Shown here piece after piece: positions 23,335 through 36,900 of a stretch of DNA of 64,000 nt; the first letter of the stretch is position 1, and each line of letters opens with the position of its first letter. The DNA is from Chrysaora quinquecirrha (Eukaryota > Cnidaria > Scyphozoa > Semaeostomeae > Pelagiidae), in NCBI GenBank assembly GCA_014526335.1, contig JACTAT010000010.1:3344253-3408252 (forward strand), in the 5' to 3' direction. The notes under the pieces were generated by a model. It was not told where the DNA came from and searched no databases. It worked only from the letters and a program-made list of their open reading frames with translations. A program made the position numbers and the translations under genes.

Positions 23335-24952
23335 TAGAAATGCAAAAGGTAGGCCTGTTTCTCCTGTATGTTTATCTACTGAAAGAAACTGCTTGTATAT
23401 GAAGAACTGAAGCTCAAAACAACTTACAGTGTGTAGAAAAAAGTTCAGCAAGTATGCCGAATATTGTTTTTGAGCCGCAGTAAGGATATTGATAATTTTG
23501 TGTCGCTAAACGTCGCAAGATGGACGCTAGCAAAAAACCAGCTAGCCATTGAAGCGGTTTTGTCTTCAGATTAAATGCGTCTAGTTATAGACCAGTTAAA
23601 CTTAGTTAGCTAATATTAATCGAAATATCTTGTGATGTAGCAATTTTATTGTAGGTTTAGAGAATGTAATAGCAATGGGTTAAAGTTTAGGTTGTTCTTC
23701 GTTTAGTTCGAGCTGCGCTTCCTAATTGCGTATCACTTGCTTCACTTCAAATTTCTATCGTAAATGATTTGTAAATGTTGCACGTTTAGATGTAAAATTT
23801 TGCACAATTCTATCATAACATACACCTTTGATTTTCACCTATTAAAACTGTTAATTTATCTCTGTGCTTACGCTTTCAAGTGAATGGGAGACTTGTTGTA
23901 TACAAGGGCGCGTGAGAATCGCAGTGTCAGGCTGTTGTGGAAAATTGTTTGGGGCTCGACTTGAGATCAAGATATGGAGGTGTACCACATCGAAAAGGTA
24001 CAAAACCAAGCCTCAAATTTGAGAGTGCTATTGCTATGATAGTGTCCCGTAGCTTGACTCAATACAAAGTGCAGCAAGTGCGGCATTGGTAAACTATAGC
24101 CTCCCTATCTCCTATAACCAGACAGTCATTCTCTAAATCACTCCAACAAGGCGAAAGTTTTGTTATTAAACATAGTTACTTATGTTTTGCATCGCGGTGT
24201 TTCTGTCTCGAATCTTAGTCACATGGACACTACAAACTGTTCGAATACTACATAAGAACCAAGGCTCATTTGAGCCGTTTAAAAACTTCAAAGGCAAGGG
24301 AAAGATGTGCGGAATACTAACACTAGACGAAGAAGGGTGCTTCAGGGGATAATTGATATAGTCCTTAGAATAAGCGGGTTGCGTTGGTTATGGTTGGGTG
24401 GGAGATAGAATAGGACTGGTCGCTCCCAATGTAGACCTCATATACCTTCGTGAAATCATTGTCTTGTCAAAGAAATTCAGAAAAATTCAATTTTTGAATT
24501 AAAAAAAAAACAAACGTTTTGAAAGTGAGCATATTTTAAGCTAGGCCACTTCGAGAGAGGCTAGGAAAGCTAGGGCACCCAAACACCTAAAAACATATAG
24601 CATTTTAAATCTCTGGGAACGCATCTCACAAACTTGGTTCGATTCACAGCTTTTTAGATGATAGGAAAAACACATTTTTGTGAAAATAAAGGTGTTTTAC
24701 AGGTGTGAAATATTTTTCGTCATCATCTATTGAATTTTCGCGACTGCGACTGCGCTAGTGGGGTTTATAATTTGTGAATTCTTTGTACAGGAATCGACCA
24801 TCTGTCGAAAATACATATCAAGTAAAAGGGTCTGTATTCGGGTTTGTTATCGTTGGGAATAATCAAGACCTATGGAATGAATTAGAAATGAAGTCAATCA
24901 ACAAGAGAAACGCTTGAAAGGTCTGACCTTAGTAAAAGCAGAGAGAGATTAG

Positions 24953-25192
24953 GGTTGTTTTGGGGTTCCAGGGAACACAGGGGCATTTGAAATATATCTA
25001 GGGAACAAGTGAACATGGCCGAAATTAAAAGAGAACAAGGGAAAATCGGGAAACAGGGATCAGGTAAAAATCTCCCTTGTCGACCCGCTTAACTATCAAT
25101 CTGAAAAATAATCCTTCAAAACTCCAAGTAACAAGGCGATTTTCTCAACGGAACAGGGGAACATGTAGCCCCCCTAAACCGCGCCCTAAACG
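24953..25192. mobile_element. MITE-like repeat, family F
   Basis: Closest match to 17583–17832 and 60547–60775: 'ggggttccagggaacac' head, 'cgggaaacagggatcagg' core, 'acaggggaacatgtagcc' end. Confidence 0.55.
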
Positions 25193-25227
25193 CCCGTCAG
25201 AGATTCTTAGGCCTACGCCCTATTCCG

Positions 25228-25535
25228 TGCCCGCACAAAACAAACGACCAAACATTGTTTGTCAAACAAGAAATTTGCTTGTCAAACACAATGTTTGACT
25301 TTTTGATCATGTCGAAAAAAATATCTCCTGTCAAAACTTTTTGCTTGCGACAAGCAGAAAATGTTTTTGTAAGTTTTCAAAAGTTTTCAAAAACATTTTC
25401 TAGCAAATACTTATCCAGCATGCTTGTCCAGCAATGTTTTATGACATGGCAAAACGTTCAAACATTGTTTGACAAGCAAATTCCAAATGTTTGACAGACA
25501 ATGTTTGATCGTTTAGCTAAACGGGCTTTAGAACT
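25228..25535. mobile_element. MITE, family M1
   Basis: Ends 'aacgaccaaacattgtttg' and, inverted, 'aacgatcaaacattgtctg', with 'gccc' at both outer ends (about 305 bp). Confidence 0.65.
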
Positions 25536-26224
25536 TTTGGTTTCGAGAAAAGCACTAAAATCTGACTGTATCGATGAGAGTGACTGCTTTTTCATTTAAA
25601 TAAATGCCCGTTTCCACTTTGTCCACATTCGCTTTTCGCTGCGCGACGTTCGCTAGCGAACAACAAATAGAGAATGCAGACATAGTAGTAAATGGCCTTA
25701 AGAGCGAGGTTGGGCTTTATACCATGTTCAGTAGCGAGTATCCACTCTAGAATATCAAACTGTGGGGAAAGGGGGACGTGCAGGTTTACATAGAAAGCCT
25801 GGCATCCCCGCCATCGCTTCACCCTGCAGTGCACACCAAGCCAAAAAAATGCTTCATACTTGCAATCCAAGATTCGTGAGCCTAAATTGAGGGAAAATCT
25901 CATACCACTCTGCAAGGAATCCTATGGGTTTGCCAGAAATCTTTGAAAACGTCACAGAAGGTCTTTTTGCTTCCTTATAAATCTTGGAGGTATGCGAGGT
26001 GTGAGGCAACTCAAACCAAAAAACCAAAGGCGAAACATCTGGTTAAATCTTGATACAATAAACATGAACTAATTCTAAAACATAACATCGATTACAATTG
26101 ATAAAATTTAGAATAAATACGATTTAACAAGAAAGATTGCCCCTCCGAAACATTTTCCTTGTAGCAAAACACAAGGGGATGGCATTTTTCTCAATCCTCC
26201 TTGTTTGTCTGGAATCCAACAGAG

Positions 26225-26510
26225 GTTGCACGATCTTAACTTAGGCCTTGGCAAAAGGATCAAACGTTTTTGGTTAAACATTTGAGATAGCAATGTTTGA
26301 CCGTTTGTCCGCGTCGCAAAACATTGCTTGTCAATTAAAATCTATTCAGCAGTGTTTTTCAAAGCTTCAAAACATTCTCTGTTTGACATACGCATAACAT
26401 GCTTGACAAGACAAGATATGTTTTGTGGCTTGGTCAAACGGTCAAACATTTCGTTTCACAAGCAAATATGATTTTCTACCAAAAATGTTGGTTCTTCGGT
26501 CAAGGCCTTA
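26225..26510. mobile_element. MITE, family M1
   Basis: Ends 'ttaggccttggcaaaagg' and the inverse 'ggtcaaggccttatac'; inner 'aaacattgcttgtcaa' words as in the other copies. Confidence 0.55.
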
Positions 26511-26829
26511 TACTTAACAATTTAAAACAAACTCTTAAAATTAAGATAAACATGAACCCTTACCTAACTTAATCTTAATATTGCAATTTAATCTTAACAT
26601 TAACCCTTACCTAATTTAATCTTAATATTTCTAAAAAATCGAAGTGGGCTTCTTGCGAAGAATCTTGGTGTTCAAAGAAGATTTCCTAAAGAGATTTTGC
26701 AATCCCCCTGTCCCCTGTCCTGTTTTAAGTCTATATTATTTTTCTTCCTTCTTGCAAACATAAAAAACAGGTCTAACGTCATGAAGCAAAGCACTTAGTC
26801 AAATTAAAAGTCTAATTAGTCAAATTCGA

Positions 26830-27580
26830 AAGTCAAATTAAAAAGGCCATTACTAAGTGCTTCGCTGCTGCCAACCCTCGGTTAGTTTTTGGCACTCGGA
26901 AAGTTCTACCATCATATTCAAAAGGATTGCGTACCTACCACACAAAAAAGTTTGGTCATTTATGAATTCTCGTGCCGGTGTGATGCCAGGTACGTAGGTC
27001 GTACTTCCCAGAGATTAGGTAATAGGATAAAGCAGCATGTCCCTACTAACATTCGTCTGCATAATTTTCGGCAAAGAGAGCAACCACCCCGTGGGTCTAA
27101 ACAACAACCTAGTCTTAAACATGATTCTGCCATAGGACAACATCTACTCGATAACCCGATTTGTGCTGAAAATTACAGCGAGGATTTCTTCAGAATCATT
27201 GGCAAAGCAAGATCTTTGTTTCACTTAGGGGTTTTGGAATCTGTCTACATCAAAACCAAAAGGCCGGTTCTGTGTAGACAGAAAGAGTTCGTTTTCTCAC
27301 TTGGACTATTCAAATAATTCATTGGTCCTCCCGCTGTATCCGACCAGCTGATTGGTGTTTAAAACACAATGCCAATTCAGCTTTTCGTTCTTTCTGATTG
27401 GTGCATTTCGAGCCGCATCTGGGTATAAATTCCGCCTTAGTCTATTGTTTCGGTCTGTTTCTGACGTTCATACTCTGAGGAGTGTCAGACGAAAAAAGCT
27501 TTTAAGTATGCCCGAAAATGATTGCGCTATTCATCGCAAATTTAAAAGTTTTATTCGACATTGTACCGTTCTTTTCATTG
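26830..27580 (+). mobile_element. Penelope-like element fragment, 3' nuclease and terminal region
   Basis: The frame at 26889–27317 gives a GIY-YIG endonuclease part (LVIYEFSCRCDARYVGRTSQ; RLGNRIKQHVP). A separate upstream frame carries FGTRKVLPSYSK, so the coding part is already broken. After the stop come CCAAT-type boxes (27350–27400), a TATA-like tataaattcc (27424), a hammerhead motif (27469–27510), and the start of a further unit with an ATG. This order fits a Penelope-like element with a C-terminal GIY-YIG domain followed by its terminal repeat. The reverse transcriptase is absent. It lies about 330 bp beyond the 3' end of the prolyl hydroxylase, in antisense. Confidence 0.75.
27469..27510 (+). 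ncRNA. Hammerhead-ribozyme motif, type I
   Basis: Stem I CAUACU pairs perfectly with AGUAUG (27505–27510). Core CUGAGGA (27475–27481), stem II GU/AC with loop GUCAG, GAAA (27491–27494), stem III AAA/UUU with loop AGCU, H17 = A at 27504. Predicted cleavage is between 27504 and 27505. The arrangement is the minimal type I seen in Penelope-like terminal repeats; stem II is only two pairs. Confidence 0.6.
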
Positions 27581-27912
27581 CAGTAGCGAAGCAATTTCGC
27601 TTTTCTCGACCGAATCAAGCGATTTGCTTTCGTAGCAATTCGCTTTTAATGCTTAGCGAAGCAACAAAAATTTTCCTTGTTATTTTGGAACTGATTCGGT
27701 TTTTCGTTGTTGCTTCTTGGTGCGCCTTTGGATTATGTGAGAATAAATAATGTAGATCCACACTTCGAATTAAAAAAGAAGAAAATGGAAAATACAACCA
27801 ATATGACTTAAATGCTAAAAGTTTGAAATAAGATAGTCAAATTCTTTCATGTAGCATGTGTCATAAAAGTCCATAATAATTCCAGTATATTTGACTAACC
27901 TTAGTCGTGACG

Positions 27913-30900
27913 TTAGTCGTTTTTGTTCAGAGAGCATGGACGCCTGAATTCGTTTCCTCTCGCGTGGAACCATTTGTTCATAACTAGAATAAAATGTGAC
28001 AGATTTTGAGCGATTATGTTATTAGATACTGAATTTGACAGAAATATAATCAAAGATTTAGTCATGGCCAAACGATCAACCCTAACCTGCGACCCTGTGA
28101 TCAACCATTTTTGTTGTTGTTGTTGTTGTCACTATTTTGAGTAGGCTGTTGTTTCTAGTTTTTCAGCTAATTTAGGCCTACTATGCATGTCGCATCCAGG
28201 TATGGAACCCCTAGTTTAACGTTCCTTCCGAAGGACGAGAGAGTGAGTTGTCTAGTCATCTATCTGGAAGGTCACTTATTCAGATGCTGACATCACACGA
28301 CCAAGCTTAACTTCAGCAGTCTAACGAGAACTGAGAAGCTTGGCCACTCACTCCACAAAACGTTGTGAAACATTAGAGATTTGCTTTCACTTTGATGTAT
28401 TCACAACTTTTTCGGAAAACTGGCAGAAAAGTGTGAAAATCAATAAATCTTTTAGTACATTTAAACATCTATCTTATAAGGAGTACCCCAAGGCTCAGTT
28501 CTTGGCCCCCTTTCCTTTAACATGCATATAAATGGATTGATACTCTCCATTCGAGAAACTAACATCTGCAACTTGCAGACGATATAACCATTTACGCAAG
28601 CGGTAAGAATCTGGACAACGTAATCGAGATATTAGAGAATGATTCAACGATAATTCGACTTGAAACAAAATTTTTGATTGTTTTCCCATAATGCAAAACA
28701 TTTCCTGCCTGTAATTAGCAGAAAATGTAACTAGCAGAGAATGTTTTGGAAGTCATTCGAAAGAATTGCCATCAAAATTTTTATCAAGCGATGTTTGTGA
28801 CTTGGACAAATGGTAAAATATTGCTTGTAGTTAAAACTTGATGTACTTATTAGCTGAGGCGTTCCAACAGTTTTGGAAGCCATTGTAGCTACATGGCCAC
28901 AGGTTCTCCATACAATCTTTCATCTCTATCACTTACTAAGGGGGTATTATAGCAACCAAGCATTGGTATTGGTATAGTCTGTCTGACGAGTGCGTAAGCA
29001 CGAAACTCAGAGTTACAGAAGGACATGTCTGTTTTTTAATGTGTTCATTCTGCTTTATAATTGCTCTATACTCACGTATATCGAGCACTATAGCCAGGAT
29101 AGGCACTCTCTACTCGAGTCAGATGTAGCAACCAAGCATAGTTAATCGATCAGTCTTTCTCTTAATTTTCCTCCACAATTATACGTCTTAGCAAAGAAGT
29201 TATTAAAAATGCATGACAAGAATATTTTCGTGGATTTCTAGATTTATTTGATCAAAAATTTATCAAAGATCAGTTTCAAGTTTTCAAAAGAATTGTCATA
29301 AGTTAATTTCTTGTGTAAACGATGGCGCTATAACGTGGAAAGGAGATCCGAGAAATTTACCAGAAGTAATTCAGTTTGTTTCTTAATTGAGTCTTAAAAG
29401 AAAATTGAATTTTGTTTGCAAAGTTTAGCGAAAAGGATTACAACAATGGCCAAACCCAAGTTCATGTCGAAAATGTTCAAAGTCAGAACTAGTTTCTTTT
29501 CAGCGCACAATTCTGAAAAGTTTAGCATGTTCTTCAACTTCTTCCATTAGTTTGCAACTGATTCCCGTCAGTCGCAGTACAAATAAGCGCTTTTATGACC
29601 GCGATAAACCATACCCGGTAAGTTTTGTCTGGTTGTGGACATGTTGACACAAGGTAGCAGTAAAGACTAGTTGGCATTAATTCTTCGTATTGTACAGTAG
29701 GTCGGTATAAGCCTGATTTAAGAAGGAGTGCCAGAACAGAAATATTGGAGAAGAAATCTAACTTTTTAGCTATCGCTCTACAAAAATTTGGTTTCAACTC
29801 ACCCCATTTCGAACCAGATATAACAGGACACGACGCATGTTCAGTAAGCCAATTTCCAGTGCCATTACGATGCAAATTGTACCAAAAAGCAGCATCACCC
29901 TAAAATTCAAATGACACGGATGATATCACAAATTCTTACTTTCAAACTTGTTTCCATATAGTCGGGGACGACCTGTTTACATTTGCTAGATCACTTGTTA
30001 ATACTAGCCTAGTCTTGGCTAGGCCGAGGTTTATAAAACTGCGGCGACCCTAGGCTAGTTTAATTAGCATGAAGAGGGCCTAAGTTTAAAGAACAACACA
30101 GTGATCTTAACTGCGATGAAAGATAACCCTTACCTTTTTCGGTGGCGTTGAAATACCAGCTTTTGTGAAGACAGTCTCTCCACCTCTCTCAACATCACTC
30201 ATCTGAGGAAAACAAAACAAGGACCGGTTACTTTAAAGGTAGAATACGACAGGACAAGGACACACAACACCAGACAGGACAAGACAGGAACGAACAAAAC
30301 AGGAAACGACAATGCGAGGAAAAACAAGGCCAGGGAAGTCAGGCCAAGACAAGGCAAGGCAAACGACAAGGCAAGGCAAAAGACAAGGTAGGACAGGATA
30401 GGACAAGATAGTTAAAACAGGGCAGAACATTACAAGACAGGGCAGAACAGCACGAGACAATTCAAGACAAAATAAGAAACAACAAGGCAAGACTTGACCA
30501 GACAAAAGACACGTTAGGACATGACAAGACGACACAAGACAACGCAAGATAAGAAAAAAGACACGGTAGGGCAGGAAAGAACAAGACAAAAAGACAAAAC
30601 AAGACTAGAAAGTACAGGACAAGACAAGACAGGACAAGACAAGACAAGACAAGACCAGACCAAGACAAGACAATACAAGGCAATAAAAGACAAGACAAGA
30701 CAAGACAAGACAAGACCAAACAACACCAGACCAAGACAAGACACGACAAGACAAGACAAGGAAAGACAAGACAAGACAAAACCAAGACAAGACAAGACAA
30801 GACAAGACAAGACAAGACAAGACATGACAAGACAAGACAAGACAAGACAAGACAAGACAAGACAAGACAAGACAAGACAAGACAAGACAAGACAAGACAA

Positions 30901-33900
30901 GACAAGACAAGACCAGGCAAGACAAGACACGACAAGGCAAAACAAGAAAAGACAAGGGACGACAAAGAGAAATAAGACAACCTGGGCGGGCATGAAGGGA
31001 CAGAAAATGAAAAGGTGGTACTCACATAGAAGAGCAATGTTGCTATTCTGTTTCCCCATTTATGTAAATCAAGAGGAGCACCAACTTCCTAAAATAGGTA
31101 AGGCAATTGTAAAAAGAAAAAGAAAGAGAAAGGCTTTCAAATTTCAAACTGAACAGTCAGAATAAACACGAATCTTCGTACCCCATGATCTTTGTGAAAC
31201 TCATATTGTCCACCAATTCCATAATTAACAACCTGGAAGAAATATAGGATATAAAAGATATAAAAGGAGCTATATTAGCTATGTATATATAAATAGATCA
31301 ACCGCAAAGGAATATATTTTTCTTTCATACAGAAGAGTCCTCTTAAGCTAATTCTAAAGCCCTTGGTCGTCAAAAAGATGGCCTTAATGCTACTTGCCGA
31401 TTGGGAATTTAAGACATATAACCAACAGGATAAGTAATGCACAGGTTTATTACTTAATCGACTTTAAACTTCAAACCCTGATCCAGATGCATATGCTATA
31501 TAACAAGGGGCTGCCACAGAGGGCGCATATAACTTCTGAAGATGCTGTGGCGTTGTGGCCTACACCAGTTGGCTCGTGGTGCCAGGAGCTCAGCGAGGTC
31601 AGGGTTCGAGCCAAAACTATGGTAGCGTCATAGCCAGGGTCGAGGTCTCGATTAGTTAACCTACAACTGAGACCCTAGCAACTGAAGCTAAACACAACAT
31701 TTCACCTTCATGATATAGCTACAACCCATTTATACACTCGGGTAGAGAGTGAAAAATTTGCGTAAATAATTTTGCCAAGGTTGTCATCCATGGGACCACA
31801 GATGGAAACAACGTGGCTCGAATCCAAAATCATTTTGGTTGCGAGCGCTGCAAGTTAGTCACTGCACCAAAGAGAGAGAAGTAGGGTCAAAAAATTGTAC
31901 CTGTAGCTCTTCTCCAGTTTCTTTGGTCAAATCTGTTAGATCTTCACATCTCTGATTGATTCTGTCAAAGTCTTTACGATATTCCGGCAGTATGTCTTCA
32001 TCAAATAGCCAAGCACTAGAATATAATAACAAACGGGGCATAAATAGTTATAAACACTTGAGTGGTAAATATAAAGCAAGTTGAGTTTCAGTGAAGCTGC
32101 TGTTTGCAAGGTAAGCTAGAATAGTTTTTAAAGCAATACTCTGTTTTGTAAAATGAACAAGGGAATAGAGAGACTAAGTTTAAAACAGGTCAGAATAGCT
32201 CAGTAATTGCGTTTCTACGTATAGTCTTGATTCCATAAGATGAACATCATACAATCATCGCACGATTTTTATTCCTAATCACGAATCGTCACAAGCCCTC
32301 ATAAGATCACAACGCTAAATGAAAGAATTTGTCATACTAATCACTACATCATAAGACTGTGTGCAAGCGATCATTGATTCGTGATTACAGTATCATTACG
32401 GAAGTAGGATTGGATTTAACACAGACGATTTCTGCGATTGTCTGCAAACGATCGCTGATTCGTGATTGACAAATCATAGAGCCATCACGAAAGAAGGATT
32501 GAATTAAGCATTGATGATTAATGTGATTGTCTGCAAACGATCGTTGATTCGTGATGATCACAGAATCATCATGATTAGTAGGATTGGATTAAACATCGGA
32601 GATTTCTATAATACTGTGGTGATCTGTTTCCGGAACAGTTAGGAAGCTGCTATGGAGTCGAGTTCGTATCCAGCTAGCTGTCAGGAGCTCAGTAAGGTCA
32701 AGGTTTGAACCCCAGCCACAGTAGCGTCCTAGAGTCCTCGTCCTCGAGCAGAAGCCCATCTACATCTCGTTGACTTTTGAAATCCTAGCGATTGGCGCAA
32801 AATGCGCCATTTTACCCTTAGATCAATTATCATCAATGTTGATAATCAAACACTATCACAATCAAATCCAACCGTGCGAAAATTGTACAATCGCTTATGG
32901 AAGCCAAGTTTAAGTCAAGTAGGCAATAGTGGATTTGTACGTTTGTCACTCGTTGTTTAGTCATTTGGCCGTTAATTAAGTATCAGGAGTACTCATGTTA
33001 TTCATTGGTCAGTAAAGCTTACACCTTAATTCAGGTTAATGATATCTCATAGAACAGTGGTTGTTTTAAAGGAGCCAGTCTGGACTTTAAGCAATGAGCA
33101 CGCACAACAACGCAATGACGTGACATGAATATAAGGTTTAAGGTTGTTATGCTGCTAGCAAAAACATCGAATTTTCAAGAAGGTTTCTTGCAGCGATTTT
33201 CTATTTCATATATACCTCTTGCATATTCTGTAATCTGCAGTGACCATTTCACCTTCGACCTCACCTATGACTTTTGCCATCTCTAACTATATATATAAAA
33301 TGTAAATTTCATTATAGGGACATGCTTGGTATAAAACTTGAGAATCGCTCTAGTAATGAAAAGAATTTAAATTCACGCTTTCATGGAACCAAACTGAAGA
33401 GTTGATGATAGGCTTATTCCACGAGTTCTTCCCGTCTTAGGCCAATCTGATATAGACAGGTTACTCAGCACTAGCACTACCACTTGGAGCATTAGGCCAT
33501 CCAATTCAATTTTTCGTTTAAAAGGATGTTGCTGCTGCTCAAAGCTCCCGCTGCTGTTAGCGAAGAGTTGGACTTTTGTAATGAGTTTTAAGACGGGCGA
33601 GTTTTTCAGACTTAATCTGCACCCAGAATCTCTTTTAATGTTATCAAATTTTTCTTTATTTAATTTAATGCTTGCTCTTTGCAAAGCTTCGATTAGGTTT
33701 GCTTTATGCTACCTTTAAGCTAACGAAGGTAAAATTGGGTAAAATTAAGGTAAAATTAGGTAAACCTTATGCTAGTTTTAAGTTTTCTTGCACTGCCTCC
33801 TCCAAAAGGCAGGAAATCTATGCAAGATTATGATACCTAGCTACATTATAATATTTTAATGATTATAATAAGATTTTTAAGCTTTAAGTTCATAGAGGGA

Positions 33901-36900
33901 ATAGGAAGACAAAGGCTTTAGTTTTTAACCTTGAATATCGTAACATTTTTATGCTTGCTTGCATGTTTTGGCTTTTGGATTTAAAGATTTTAAAGATATC
34001 AATGATTTTGAAAATATGAGTTTTATCGAATTCTCCCTTTACGAAGCGGAGTACATTTTATCTGAATCAACTTTATCTAGTTACGACTGCTTGCAGCCTC
34101 TTTTCTTGGAAACGAGTTCGAGGCGGAAAGAAGGTTATATCTAGTTAGGTTAAAGTTTCAATTTGATAAGGATTTATCTATCAGTTTAACTTCACTATCT
34201 TTTAGAGGGCTATTTTGAGAGGTGTATGAGTTTGAGAGTCGATTATAAATCGATGTATTCCTTAGTGTAAGCGTATCATGTCAAAAAATGTGAATGGTAA
34301 CATTTTTGTGACATTGTCAGTTGTATAGTTGTACAGTACCGTAAGGTATTTTGTAGTTCGTTAGGTAGACTTTCATATCCGTTTAGAAGTATGCTTTAAC
34401 TCTTGTCAAGGTCAAGTTGAGAGAAAAATAGCAAAGAGAAGAAGTGAAGATAGAAGAAGAGGAAAATAACAGTGAAATAAATACTTTAAAAGAGTTTATA
34501 TCTCAATCAATTATTTGTTTATAATTTTTAGTTTTCGGGGCTTTCATTGCACTAAAGATCTCAAAAGCCTATTTTTATATGTTTTATGCAACTAACTTTA
34601 ACTGTAATGAGATATGCCTCCTTTAAAGTAAGGCTCCTTAACGAAATCTTGTGCCTTTATTAAGTGCACAAGATTTAGATCTTAGTTTTAACGACCTACC
34701 TTCAATTTAGATAGAAAACTAGCTTGGAGACAGGTTTATCAGTCATTTACTTCACCAACTGGTTTTCTTGAGTAAAGTTTTAATTTAATATTAGGGTAGC
34801 TTATCATGGTGATAAAGCCTCCCCGGGAAGCAAAAACTTTTGCATTTATTATCAATGAGTAACAATGGGTTCTCCAGAACGTAGATTATGGTTTATCAGT
34901 CAGCTTATCATAGCAGAAAAAGCCCCCCCGGGAAGCAAAAACTTTTGCATTTATTATCAATGAGCTACATGGGTTCTCCAGGAGGTGGAAGTTTATGATT
35001 AGATTTATACTTATATTTATAAGGAGCACCTTTTGCTGATTCTGTAGTGTGCAATGACTTCTTTGCCATTTCTGTTGTCAAATACTTTGGCCATTTTTAG
35101 CTGTGAATACAATTAAACATTCTTGCAAATTTCTACAGGTGCCCTTTATAAATATTCCTTAGTTCCTTACCTTGTTTTATTTATTTTATTCGTTGATTTA
35201 GTTAGCTAACTCTAGATCAGAGCAGAAAATGAACCGACCTTTTACTTATTCTGTAATCTGCTGTTATAATCTCTCCAGTGTCATGGTCGAAAGCCTTGGA
35301 CATATGCAGCTACGAAGGCAAAGAAATGCAAATCCACTACTAAGCGTGAATTTAAATTTCATTTCGCAAAGAAAGAAGTAACTAAAGTAGCTACTAATAA
35401 AGCTTATAGCTATGCTTTATCAATAAAGTTTAAAGCTATGCTATGCTAATAAAGCTAAAGTTACCATATGATAATATGGTGCCAAATAGTACCATGTAAT
35501 ACAATAAAATACCTATTTAATGTGACGAAATGGACACTAAAACCGATGCTGTAATAAATAGCCATATTTTATCTCAGAGAGGTTAATTGATATTATGAAT
35601 AGTTAATTAGCCTTTTTCTCCAGAATGAAAGTTTATTTTTTTTCTTAATGTTAATATTATCGATGTAGCTATTAATGGTAATATTAGCAAGGAGGATTAG
35701 TATCTATCTATATTAGTATCAACTTATATTATAGTGGATATTATTGGAACTATTATAGCGAATATTCAAATCATGAGCATAAAGATTGATATTACTTTAA
35801 ATATTATTAGGAATATTGTTAATAGCCAAGAATGTACGCATATTATTGAGTATTACTGTTGGTGTAATATTATTGATGCTAATATTTTATTTAATATTAA
35901 TGTGGGTATATAATCGTGGGCATGTTGTTGAATATCATGGTGGCCATTAATGCTCTTATTGTAAATATTAATGCCAGAGTGCTTGAAAGCTTATAATTTA
36001 TGCTATTGTTATTAGCATTACTGAGTATTATTATCGATTATTGCTGTTATCATTACAGATTTTACTGTGAATATCATGATAATAATACTAGATGCACAAT
36101 ATCATTATGGAAAATATTATTTCTGAAAATATTCGACTTACCAAAGGCTTAGAAGTTTCTTGAATGATATGGATTTCATCTTTCGTAAGAACATCTCTTA
36201 GTATATAAAATTCAGGGCTGTCGTGCACTTGTTCCACCTTAACTGGCTTCAGTATCTGCTTTGGCAGATTTCTTTTGTAAAAGCAACGAAGTTTGGAGAT
36301 ATTTTTGGTTTCTGAAGAAGAGAATTACCAATATTACCTAACATTTTGACTAGAATTTGGACAAAGTAGGACTCTTCTTACAATCTTCAAAGATTAAAAC
36401 GTCAGAAAAAGGCCAAACATCTTGAAACACTACGCAAATGAAAGACATATTTGACAGTCGTTAACAATAACAATAACAATAACAATAATAATAATAATAA
36501 TAATAATAACAATAAAAAACAACAAAAACAATAACAATAACAGTAACGATGACAATAACAATAAAAATTACAATTACAATAACAATAACAATAACAACAG
36601 CAATAACAATAACAATAACAATAACAATAACAATGACAATAACAATAACAATAACAATAACAATGACAATGACAATAACAATAACAATAATAACAATGAT
36701 AATGACAATGACAATAACAATAAAACAATAACAATAACAATAACAATAACAATAACAATAACAATAATAATAATAATAACAATAACAATAACAATAACAA
36801 TAACAATAACAATAACAATAACAATAACAATAACAATAACAATAACAATAACAATAACAATAACAATAACAATAAAAATAACAATTACAATAACAATATG

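Larger units (their letters stand above)
23335..26829. other. Intergenic region with MITEs
   Basis: 3' UTR of the bHLH gene to about 23850, then unique AT-rich sequence, then repeats at 24953–25192 (family F), 25228–25535 and 26225–26510 (family M1). No supported coding sequence. Confidence 0.45.

Noticed and set aside
30480..30960. CRISPR-like or regularly spaced array
   Set aside because: Simple pentamer tandem repeat with no spacers, in a eukaryotic intron.
30233..31165. Cys/Leu/Val-rich and TRQDK-repeat frames up to 214 codons
   Set aside because: Produced by the stop-free (ACAAG)n pentamer; true exons here are 31026–31088 and, beyond the array, 31182–31232.
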